The translations under genes were made by a program, and so were the position numbers. A stretch of DNA of 14,046 nucleotides from Beroe ovata (taxonomy: Eukaryota > Ctenophora > Nuda > Beroida > Beroidae): positions 90,868-104,913 of the forward strand of contig CAMPET010000039.1 in the NCBI GenBank assembly GCA_946803715.1, written 5' to 3'. The notes under the pieces were generated by a model. The model was given only the letters and a program-made list of their open reading frames with translations, was not told the DNA's origin and did not search any database. The number at the start of each line of letters is the position of its first letter. Position 1 is the stretch's first letter. This document shows, piece by piece, positions 1-6,798 of the stretch.

Positions 1-132
<132 letters not shown>

Positions 133-170
133 ACCCCTCCCTCTATTTTTTTTTTTATCTCTTGATTTCT

Positions 171-289
171 TGAGTGATTGAGTGCGTGCGTGAGTTCGTT
201 CGTGAGTGAGTGAGTGAGTGAGTGAGTGAGTGAGTGAGTGAGTGAGTGAGTTGATGAGTGAGTGAGTGAGTGAGTGAGCGAGTGAGTGC
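171..289. repeat. (GTGA)n microsatellite
   Basis: About 119 bases consist almost entirely of the tetranucleotide GTGA/GAGT, with degenerate edges (GTGC, GTTC, GAGC and one TTGA interruption). The bottom strand reads as a Ser-Leu-Thr-His repeat, an artefact of the tetranucleotide and not a gene. From 290 to 697 I see no convincing exon: several short open frames lie near good acceptors (470, 564), but they cannot be joined with acceptable intron lengths and phases. Confidence 0.93.
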
Positions 290-697
290 TAAGACCACCT
301 CAAGGTCTCTAACATCTACATAACTGTGTGCTTCTGATCGCATGAAAGTAGAAGTTATGATTTTGGGATAATTATTAAACCGTTTGTTGTAGTACATAAC
401 GCTCGCAATGTTCAATCACGCCAAAACTTCGAACATAATGTGTTGTACCATTTGAGCGTTTTTATAGCAGTTCGAAAACTCTGTTCCATACACCATTTTT
501 GTAGGAGGACATGTGAGATGCAACAGACTGGAGCAGAAACGGTAAACTAAACTTTCATCTTCAGAACCGCCCTTTATCCATCGTTTATCAGATAATTGCC
601 AACGCTCTAAGAGGGTCGAGGGAGTTTGAACTCCAGGACGGTTGTACAAGAAAGGTTGAACCATCTACGAACTCAAACAGAAGGATAATATTCCGTC

Positions 698-1381
698 ATG
701 ATAGTCGAGAACGCAACTCTCAGAATTATTCTCAATCTCATCTTCAATTTTGCACTTGTTTTTGGGAGTGATTTGGTGGAAGAAAGAAGTGCAAAAGCAT
801 CCTGGTGGATTTATGTTATTGTTGTTGTCATGGTAGCTGCTGCAGCCACAGCGTAAGTTGAACACAAGAAAATGTTTTATTCGTGATTATCGCATAGCGA
901 TGGTTTTTAATCGGTCAATACATATCATCACAGTCCCGCACAAATGTCGAATTTCCCGATAAATGCTTTCAAGAGTAATTCACTTGCGAACCCTATTGAC
1001 ATCAAGCATAAATCCATGACCAGGGTAACATTTTGTTGCTGCGGTTGCTTGGGACGGGACAAGTGTTGCCTTGACAACGAAGTTGAGGAGGAGGACGTTG
1101 AGAAGAATTCCGTCCAGGAGGACGTTATCATGTCCCAAATCACGCACAATCACTACTCTAACTTCCATAATCCAGATGAAAAAGTAGGCGAGGAGGTGAG
1201 AAGAATTTGTGCAATTTTTTTCTTTGCCAAATATGGTAAACTACCATATATGGGATAATTGTATGACATCACAATCTCTCAGGGATTCACTGCAGAAGGA
1301 GAGATGGACGAAGGAAAGGAGGTTGTTCAGTACGAATGGGGTAATGACGACGGACGAATACCAGCTCCTTACTCCCTTTGA
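698..1381 (+). CDS. small single-pass membrane protein, three exons, unknown family
   Basis: Modelled exons are 698-852, 934-1195 and 1283-1381. Both introns are short (81 and 87 bp), with donors GTAAGT and GTGAGA and acceptors ending CACAG and CTCTCAG. Phases agree and the sum is 171 codons plus TGA. The ATG at 698 is the first after an in-frame stop at 686. Residues about 9-23 form a hydrophobic segment that looks like a signal peptide ending near VFGSD. After a short charged linker a second segment starts WWIYVIVVVMV and ends in alanines, a good membrane helix. The tail contains CCCGCLGRDKCC, a plausible palmitoylation cluster, then a very acidic stretch (EVEEEDVE), and ends PAPYSL. It converges on the minus-strand CAP-Gly gene. 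I do not recognise the family. It could instead be the last exons of a larger receptor if an upstream exon splices in near 705 or 724. Confidence 0.55.
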
Positions 1382-1392
1382 GAAGTGACGCG

Positions 1393-1440
1393 GTTACACC
1401 GTTACTAGGTCACGTTACACCGTTACTAGGTCACGTTACA
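1393..1440. repeat. 21-bp tandem repeat, 2.3 copies
   Basis: A 21-bp unit beginning GTTACACCGTTAC is present at 1393-1413 and again, identically, at 1414-1434, with a partial third copy. The word GTTAC/GTAAC recurs through the tract. It lies just after the stop codon of the upstream gene, in its likely 3' untranslated region. The rest of 1441-1700 is AT-rich and I see no exon in it. Confidence 0.85.
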
Positions 1441-1703
1441 GGTTACGTAACACTTTGCTGACGGGTGAACAAATTACGAATCCCAAGTTCATATTTGACT
1501 AAGGCCTAAGGGGACGTCATGACGTGTGTTTGATACAGTAAACAAGAGACAATTGGACTGTTGTTGAAACATTTGGACTTCACTGATAACTTTCAAGGCT
1601 TCAGTCAATTTACGATATCTATCATGATAAAAAGTCCTATTACCAATTCCTATTTCCTATGATCTAGTATATTAGTTTTTCCATTTTTTCTATGAAATAT
1701 TTT

Positions 1704-1747
1704 TCAATTGTCAAACTTGAAAGACCTCAACACGTGGCAGAGCAGCT
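1704..1747 (-). CDS. candidate terminal exon of the CAP-Gly gene
   Basis: After a TG-rich tract acting as a possible pyrimidine-like acceptor region ending GACGACAG, a short frame of 14 codons ends in FKFDN and TGA. Its phase matches the donor of exon 2051-1990. Phase agreement alone has a one-in-three chance of being accidental, and no clear polyadenylation signal follows, so this is only a candidate. Confidence 0.25.
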
Positions 1748-1753
1748 CTGTCG

Positions 1754-1803
1754 TCACACACACACACAAACACACACAAACACACACACACAAACACACA
1801 CAC
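1754..1803. repeat. (CA)n microsatellite with CAAA interruptions
   Basis: An imperfect CA dinucleotide tract ends at an undetermined base (N, 1804), presumably where the assembly could not settle the repeat length. It lies in the 3' flank or a terminal intron of the minus-strand CAP-Gly gene. Confidence 0.93.
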
Positions 1804-1930
1804 NCATCGCTATTGTGTGGTGCTGTTCGTTTTGTGTTACGCAGAGTTTGTGTTTCAATTCTCAATCTGATAGGGCTTTTTTCACTGAAAACAAATTTCC
1901 ATGTAAACGCTATTCTGTGTATGCAACATG

Positions 1931-1941
1931 CCACACACACA

Positions 1942-1976
<35 letters not shown>
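1931..1976. repeat. second (CA)n microsatellite
   Basis: About 46 bases of CA dinucleotides with one CAAA interruption. On the minus strand this TG-rich tract starts a few bases inside the intron that follows CAP-Gly exon 1990-2051. Confidence 0.93.
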
Positions 1977-1978
<2 letters not shown>

Positions 1979-1989
1979 AGGAAACACAC

Positions 1990-2803
1990 CTGACGTGAAG
2001 AGGCTATCCTCAGCTGTTGATATAGGACCGGTACTGTACTTGTCTTTACTCCTGACAAGAAAAGATTAGTCGAGAATTACTGCATATGTTGATTTATCGA
2101 AGATAATAATCGACTCTAGGCGGATGTCGAAATGTCTGACTAAATATTTCGCAAATCTATCAAGTTTTTGGAGATAGGATAACAGAGGATAAAATTTACC
2201 GTCGGGGGCAGCACACTTTAACCAGTTTGAATGTCTCACTGAAAATGCCACATTTTGAGGGGCATGTGAAGTACTGTGTGCCCCGATGTATGCCTGTGTG
2301 TGTACCAACTGATGGGGGAGGGGGGGTAATGTTATAATAGTCGATAGTTCTGGTAAATGAAATGTTGTGAGTAAAATAGGAGCAAGCTACAAAAATACTG
2401 TTTTTAAAACTTGGTCTGGTTTGCAACTATAATCTGCTGAGTTTAGCACAAAAGAGCAAATTTAAGAAATCAGACAGTATTTATGAGTCGGAATTCGGGC
2501 CCGGATATTTCACCTGGTTGATCAAGTGCCACGCCCACCCACGCCCCTTCCCTCCCACTAACATTCCCCACATACTTGACCGTTCCGGAGTAACACTCCT
2601 CAGCACCTGTGTGAAGGAAAGAGAGATATCATCGATTTAGTTTATCCTTCCTTTGGTATTTGATCTTTTCGAGGATACAAATTATCCGATTTTCCAATGA
2701 CGAATCAAAATTCGAAAACTCCAAGTCCAAGTCATACCTATGAAATCATTTTCGATCCATCCCGGTTTTGCAGCAGGGTACCACAGTATTTTCTGTCCCA
2801 CTA
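1990..2803 (-). CDS. CAP-Gly domain protein (partial gene model, four exons)
   Basis: Minus-strand exons in reading order are 2803-2738, 2606-2514, 2308-2200 and 2051-1990. Introns have GT...AG ends and all phases join without a stop. The exons read KILWYPAAKPGWIENDFIG, then AEECYSGTVKYVGNVSGREG and AWVGVALDQPVG, then GTQYFTCPSKCGIFSETFKL, then a Ser/Lys-rich stretch ending AEDSLFTS. This follows the CAP-Gly fold: G-x-V-x-Y-x-G, then G-x-W-x-G-V-x-L-D, then Y-F-x-C and G-x-F. CAP-Gly domains bind the acidic C-termini of tubulin and EB proteins, so a cytoskeletal role is likely. The usual GKNDG-type motif is altered to GTHTG. Ends are unresolved: a 28-nt exon at 2885-2858 may lie upstream, and a terminal exon at 1747-1704 ending FKFDN matches in phase. 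Family membership (CLIP, CEP350, KIF13 or CYLD type) cannot be decided from this fragment. Confidence 0.8.
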
Positions 2804-3076
2804 CTGTGTTGAGTGCGTTTAACATTGCACTGTACTTATACTCTCTATTCACCCTACATAGTCAAACAGCATGTCTTCGTCATTGCTAAAATAAACAACA
2901 TGTGAGTCCAAACACTATGTTACATGCGATACAAATCGAAATTCAACACTCTGTCATCAATGCCGCGACAATTGCTGTCCAATATAATTCTACAGCTCAA
3001 ATCTGTGCATGTTTTGACAGGAGTGCTGCATGCTTTTCTTGGCCAGCCTATCATGGCGCCTTTTGCCGCGTCGAGA

Positions 3077-3091
3077 GTTACTACTAGCAAC
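3077..3091. promoter_or_regulatory. X-box-like palindrome (RFX-type site)
   Basis: GTTACT and AGCAAC half-sites are separated by three bases, close to the RFX X-box (GTNRCC, 0-3 bases, RGYAAC) that controls many ciliary genes in animals. One half-site deviates at its last base. It lies about 190-270 bp upstream of the first candidate exons of the minus-strand CAP-Gly gene. The surrounding 2890-3530 has CpG-containing patches and no supported exon, and looks like the intergenic region between that gene and the end of CFAP126. Function is inferred from sequence only. Confidence 0.3.
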
Positions 3092-3243
3092 GCGCAATCA
3101 TACGATGCTGAAATTGCAAATATTTCAAATTCGGCGTTCGCGCGTGTCGTTCAAAACCTGAAATTTGTTTCGACGAATTTCAGAGATCCAAATTTAGGCG
3201 AGCTCTAATTTCATTTGCTTAATTTAGCATAATTGATCTAATT

Positions 3244-3267
3244 TGTCACGGCTGTCATTCGTGACAG
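3244..3267. repeat. short inverted repeat
   Basis: TGTCACG at 3244 is followed nine bases later by CGTGACA. The perfect 7-bp arms could form a small hairpin or a dyad binding site. It lies in the region between the CAP-Gly gene and CFAP126. Confidence 0.5.
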
Positions 3268-3533
3268 TGAAAATTAACCGAATGTCGCAGCATTCAGCAT
3301 CGTTTATCTCCCGTCGATTAATATTCAACCATGTTTCGTATTGTTGCGTGAATGTTTTTTTGTCGTCGAAAAAAATGATTCAAGAAATGTCAATTCGAGG
3401 TGCAAATAAATTCAACACGGCTGTTAATTATAAACTACACATACTATCAATCGATAAACCATTCCTTTATGAACGTCAATTTCAACCTAAACTCTTTCAA
3501 ATCTCCGAAACTTAAATTAAATCAGTCAATTAG

Positions 3534-3576
3534 TCACATAATTTGTCCGTTTAAACATACCAGTCTGAGTTTAGAC
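3534..3576 (-). CDS. candidate last exon of CFAP126
   Basis: Two possible acceptors (GAAGACAG at 3577 and CTCAG twelve bases further on) lead into the same frame, ending LVCLNGQIM and TGA at 3534. The phase matches the GC left over from the microexon. Acceptor quality is poor and the peptide has no recognisable similarity, so the true end may lie elsewhere. Confidence 0.28.
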
Positions 3577-3632
3577 CTGTCTTCAAATTGTGTAAAATCC
3601 ATACTATTGAAACTGTCTCTTCTCTAACTTAC

Positions 3633-5482
3633 GCTTCTACTATTGGTTCACCTTCTGAGATGGTGCAATGTGGTTAAAAGTTTGTCGAAATGGCGGCAAA
3701 ATCTCTACCTAATCTAATCTAATTAGCTAACCTAATCTAATCTAATTAGCTAATTATGGAACTAATTGACTAATAGCTGCTAGTTGGAAGAGGTATTCTT
3801 ATGACTTAGTAACTGCTCATTAATTAATGTACTCACTATCTGAGATTGGAGACGCGACTGGAGAAGGTACAGGTGTCGGTTTCAACACCGCTGATTGGCT
3901 CTTTTCCTGCAATACAGTATTGTATGAGATTTCTCTGCTCAGACTTCGACATGAAAAATTGAACAATGAACTATTTAAGGACTGATATAATTTTAGAATA
4001 AAAAAACACTACTTAATTCATAACGAAGGATCATTTTCCAAAAATATACGTACAAGAACCGTTAAATTGGTTTCAAACTCGCCTATTCAAACAAATCTCA
4101 CCATTGTTTTTGTTTTTGATGTTCGCTTGCCCATATCCCAAGTTCCAATGTAATTCCCCCACGGGGATTCAGTTGACCTTCTCAGAGGTTCAATAATGTG
4201 GCCCCTGCTGTTAGCTATGATCTGAGTCGTTCCTCGCCTTGATACTGGGTGCTGGTGGGGATGTTATTGTTAAGTGAAAGGGATCACATTGTCAAGTGAC
4301 AGTGATGATATTGTTGATTGACAGGGATCACAATGTCAAGTGACAGGGATCACTCCAACACAATATAATGCCGGTATGTGGCAGATCAGATGCAGTGTCG
4401 ATAGCTTCATCTTAATTCCTTTGAACGGCACGAATGCTACACCATACATACATCACAGTATCATGGCTAGAATATCATCAACGTTATTTATGCTGGTTAA
4501 CTTTGGTAGGTATGTGTTTCCTCTGGCAGAAATGAAATAGACAACCCTGAATTCAACAACTGGGGAATATGCTCGATCTTGCGTTGCCCCTGCTTGAATA
4601 GACCATCCTCGAAGTAATGGATATGCTTGAGGAAGACTGCAAGATATCAGCTCTGCTTCAGCTTTGAACTTAGTTAAAATGTCCATAAGACGAGACAGAG
4701 TTGGACAGAGTAACTGGGATGTCGTGATATTGGTGGTATATGAGGAGGACAGATGCTTCGAGTGGTGCAAAATGATTACTTATGCAGGGACTCTATTTCT
4801 TAGAAATGAGGTGTTCCCCTATCTGACAGGTTCCATACAGTTTGGTCTGATTGCATGCTCTGACCAATAGCATGCTCTGACCAATTGTTCAGGTTCCAAT
4901 CTCATTGGATCCAATCATGATCCATCTCATTACTTGGACCCTGTCATTAGACCCCTGAGGTCGTTGAGGAATGTATGTCTAGGATGACACTAAATGACGG
5001 ATTTTGGAGCATATTTGAGTTGGGCAGACACCTAGGCAGGGGCAGGAATCCAATTGAGGAAGAAGAATCCCACCCTCACACATAAACTTGTTCTCAAATA
5101 TTAGGGACAATTGCTGTGATATAAAAGTGAAGGTATGAATGAACCTGATCGAAAAAGCAATAGGAAGCCCGAATATTGGAATATGGTTAGAGTGGAGTTT
5201 GGATTGTTGATGAAAATAAAGGATACAGAGGTAAAGGTTCAACTGAGGGTATAACAAAATCTAGATCTATTGAGAATCATTGTCATTACCAAGGAATAGA
5301 GCTTACCTCACGATATTTATTAGCCACTTCATAGTTTTGTAACCTGTTACTTCTGAAAGCATCTTCATACTGAAACATGGACATGTTACAATACCATATA
5401 ATGGCCAAACAATTGCAACAAACTCATCTATAGAAGTGATCATTTTATAACAAACCTGGTTTGCACTGAAGTGTTTTGACAT
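3633..5482 (-). CDS. CFAP126: Flattop homologue (cilia- and flagella-associated protein 126)
   Basis: Minus-strand exons are 5482-5456, 5369-5307, 4251-4102, 3906-3837 and a 22-nt microexon 3654-3633, with consistent phases and GT...AG borders. Exon 1 encodes MSKHFSANQ and exon 2 YEDAFRSNRLQNYEVANKY, matching the vertebrate Flattop N-terminus (SANQYEKAF, then LQNW). Exon 3 has GTTQIIANSRGHII and SPWGNYIGTW, matching the QIIANxRGH and PWGxxxGTW signatures. The ATG at 5482 gives a start aligned with the vertebrate one. In vertebrates Flattop acts at the basal body in cilium positioning and lies within the axonemal doublet microtubule. The proline-rich motif that follows GTW in vertebrates is replaced here by a basic GKRTSKTKT stretch, and the tail is rich in Pro, Ser and Val. 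The last exon is uncertain: a frame ending at 3534 fits in phase and would give about 124 residues, shorter than the roughly 177 of mammals. Confidence 0.88.
3707..3752. repeat. 23-bp tandem duplication
   Basis: A 23-bp AT-rich unit containing CTAATCTAATCTAATTAGCTA is present twice head to tail, inside the intron between CFAP126 exons 4 and 5. The CTAAT word also repeats within each unit. Confidence 0.85.
4272..4356. repeat. 22-bp imperfect tandem repeat, about 3.9 copies
   Basis: Four successive units start at 4272, 4294, 4316 and 4338, with consensus AAGTGACAGGGATCACATTG followed by TC. Each unit contains the near-dyad GTGACAGGGATCAC. The array lies in the long second intron of CFAP126, about 20 bases upstream of exon 3 in gene orientation, so it may border the splice acceptor and branch region. 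Confidence 0.85.
4497..4634 (-). other. protein-like frame in CFAP126 intron 2 (possible gene remnant)
   Basis: On the minus strand a frame follows an acceptor-like TATCTTGCAG. It reads FLKHIHYFEDGLFKQGQRK, then IEHIPQLLNSG, and ends HTYQS with TAA at 4497. Directly upstream, a different frame (4640-4728) gives a helix-like LSRLMDILTKFKAEAEL, and that frame stays open from 4770 to 4453. The composition looks like real protein broken by a frame change, as in a decayed gene copy or an exon of a nested gene. I do not recognise a family. Helical character and spacing loosely recall BAR-type domains, which is weak. Chance open frames remain possible. Confidence 0.25.
4853..4885. repeat. 17-bp tandem duplication
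   Basis: GCATGCTCTGACCAATA is followed directly by a second copy missing only the last base match. It is located in the long intron of CFAP126. The remainder of that intron (4886-5306) shows only unsupported open frames. Confidence 0.85.
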
Positions 5483-6230
5483 TGTAACACTTTCCTTCAC
5501 TTTCTAGAAGTTCAATGATAAGTCACGATTGATTCAGTACGTCAGTAAAACAAATTGTTAAGCAAAACAAATGGTTCGCAGCATTGAGACCATCATTCAC
5601 ATTAGGTGAATATATAGACCTATTTATCAAGAACTTTGTTTGGAATGCTTCTCAGGAGGGTACAAACAAAACTGGTTTTGATGTGACCACTGACATGAGT
5701 TGCAATAAGCATTAGACAGAAGTGGACACATAGGTACCAGTTATGATTAGTACATGATACTGTATCACGAATTATCATGAAGGGAGTAAAGCATGATTAA
5801 ATGATTTGGGGATCAGTATTTCCCTAAGTCATATTTTTGGGATGAAACAACGGTATTGACATGTGAATTCTACATTATTGTTTCAGGTCTATGAGCAAAC
5901 CATCTGCATCAATGATCCACTTTTGATGCACTACATAAACGAAGGATTGATTGGATGTCGTGGGATACTAGACTACAATAGTACAATAAGAAATAAAAAA
6001 ATAAATAAATGAATATTTTGATGAACATCAACACTGGTTACAATATAATTCCTATGATACATTGAACAGTGAGCTGCAGCTCCCAACCATCATTAAAAAT
6101 TTTGTGTTCAGGAAACAAACAAAAAGAAAAACATTTGATGCTTTAGCCATGTTTAAAAATTTCAACTGAATCGTATATATTTTCTTATCAGATTTAATGC
6201 GACTGCAAAGTGCATCTGTGATCTGTTTCT

Positions 6231-6476
6231 TGCGCGCGCATTGATCGCTAAAAGCATCGCGTGCAGAGCCACGCGCTTGTACACACGTTGCGCGCCCCTG
6301 TTCTACTCAGTGAACTGAAAAGTTTATTTAAGTCGTAGAAACCACGGAGACGCGCAGTATTTGGGTCACGCAGCGCGGAAACACACGCGCTGCTAATTTT
6401 TTTTATTTGAGTGCTTGAGTGCAACGTACGCGCGCACGTCCGTGCGTCGCCGCACAGCGGCGGAGTGGGCTGCGCC
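6231..6476. promoter_or_regulatory. CpG-dense block upstream of TMEM67
   Basis: About 245 bases are strikingly rich in CG dinucleotides (runs such as TGCGCGCGCA, ACGCGCGCACG and GCGGCGGAG) within otherwise AT-rich, CpG-poor sequence. The block ends at CCTTTATAATTTG, about 320 bp upstream of the TMEM67 start codon and 750 bp from the CFAP126 start. It may be a shared promoter or CpG island for the divergent pair, or an inserted short transposable element. No clear terminal inverted repeats or tRNA-like boxes are visible. The flanks 5483-6230 and 6477-6798 contain no supported exon. Confidence 0.4.
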
Positions 6477-6576
6477 TTTATAATTTGATCATTTGAAATA
6501 ATTTGACATGCAACGAGGGAATAATCTTGTTTAGATTTAAGGTTTCAGAATTGGAACTCGGTGGAAACCTTTGGGA

Positions 6577-6646
6577 TTGTTCAACCTTGAAAAGGTGGTT
6601 ACTTTTATATTAATAATTCATTTTTGTTCAACCTTGGCAAGGGTCC
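6577..6646. repeat. duplicated TTGTTCAACCTTG word
   Basis: TTGTTCAACCTTGAAAAGGT near 6577 recurs as TTGTTCAACCTTGGCAAGGG near 6627, about 50 bp apart, between the CpG-dense block and the first TMEM67 exon. The pair could be repeated regulatory elements in the upstream region or a remnant of a local duplication. Confidence 0.5.
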
Positions 6647-6798
6647 ATGATCCTGTAAACTATATTCAAAGCTTTTTGAAGATCCCTGGAATAATATGTG
6701 ATTGTTTCAATGAATTCTTGTTAATTTGTGATTGAAAGTCATTGTTTTATTTGATGTAATGCAATGACCTTATCTGAGACCCATTCACCATTATAGGT

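Noticed and set aside
155-415. Minus-strand open frame with a Ser-Leu-Thr-His repeat
   Set aside because: It is the translation of the GTGA microsatellite. The non-repeat part shows no similarity or splice support.
416-723. Several overlapping protein-like frames on both strands, including a plus-strand patch after the acceptor at 470 ending VRCNRLEQK and a long frame after the acceptor at 564
   Set aside because: The apparent intron 542-564 would be only 23 bp. Other joins to the membrane exon are possible in phase, but none is favoured by signal strength or similarity.
1805-1897. Minus-strand patch EKSPIRLRIETQTLRNTKR after a good TTTTCAG acceptor
   Set aside because: Its phase does not match the donor of CAP-Gly exon 2051-1990, and it runs straight into the microsatellite.
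1692-2069. Plus-strand frames with His-Thr repeats
   Set aside because: They are translations of the two CA tracts, and one contains the undetermined base.
2858-2885. Minus-strand 28-nt exon NDEDMLFDY upstream of the CAP-Gly exons
   Set aside because: The acceptor is good, but joining in phase requires a poor acceptor at 2793. It is kept only as a possibility.
2901-3105. Minus-strand open frame of about 60 codons after the acceptor ATTTCAG, ending FDLYRM
   Set aside because: The phase does not fit CFAP126 or the CAP-Gly exons, no family is recognisable, and plus-strand frames of the same length overlap it, which suggests chance.
3243-3627. Two plus-strand open frames of 75-90 codons
   Set aside because: They lie in AT-rich sequence with no similarity or splice context, partly antisense to the candidate CFAP126 end.
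4979-5257. Minus-strand 92-codon open frame
   Set aside because: It lies within the long CFAP126 intron, its hydrophobic composition is typical of AT-rich noise, and there is no recognisable motif.
5887-6012. Possible plus-strand terminal exon after TTGTTTCAG, starting VYEQTICINDP and ending NKKINK
   Set aside because: The acceptor is strong, but no upstream exon can be joined, the AT-rich tail explains the Lys/Asn residues, and a 42-codon open frame is within chance.
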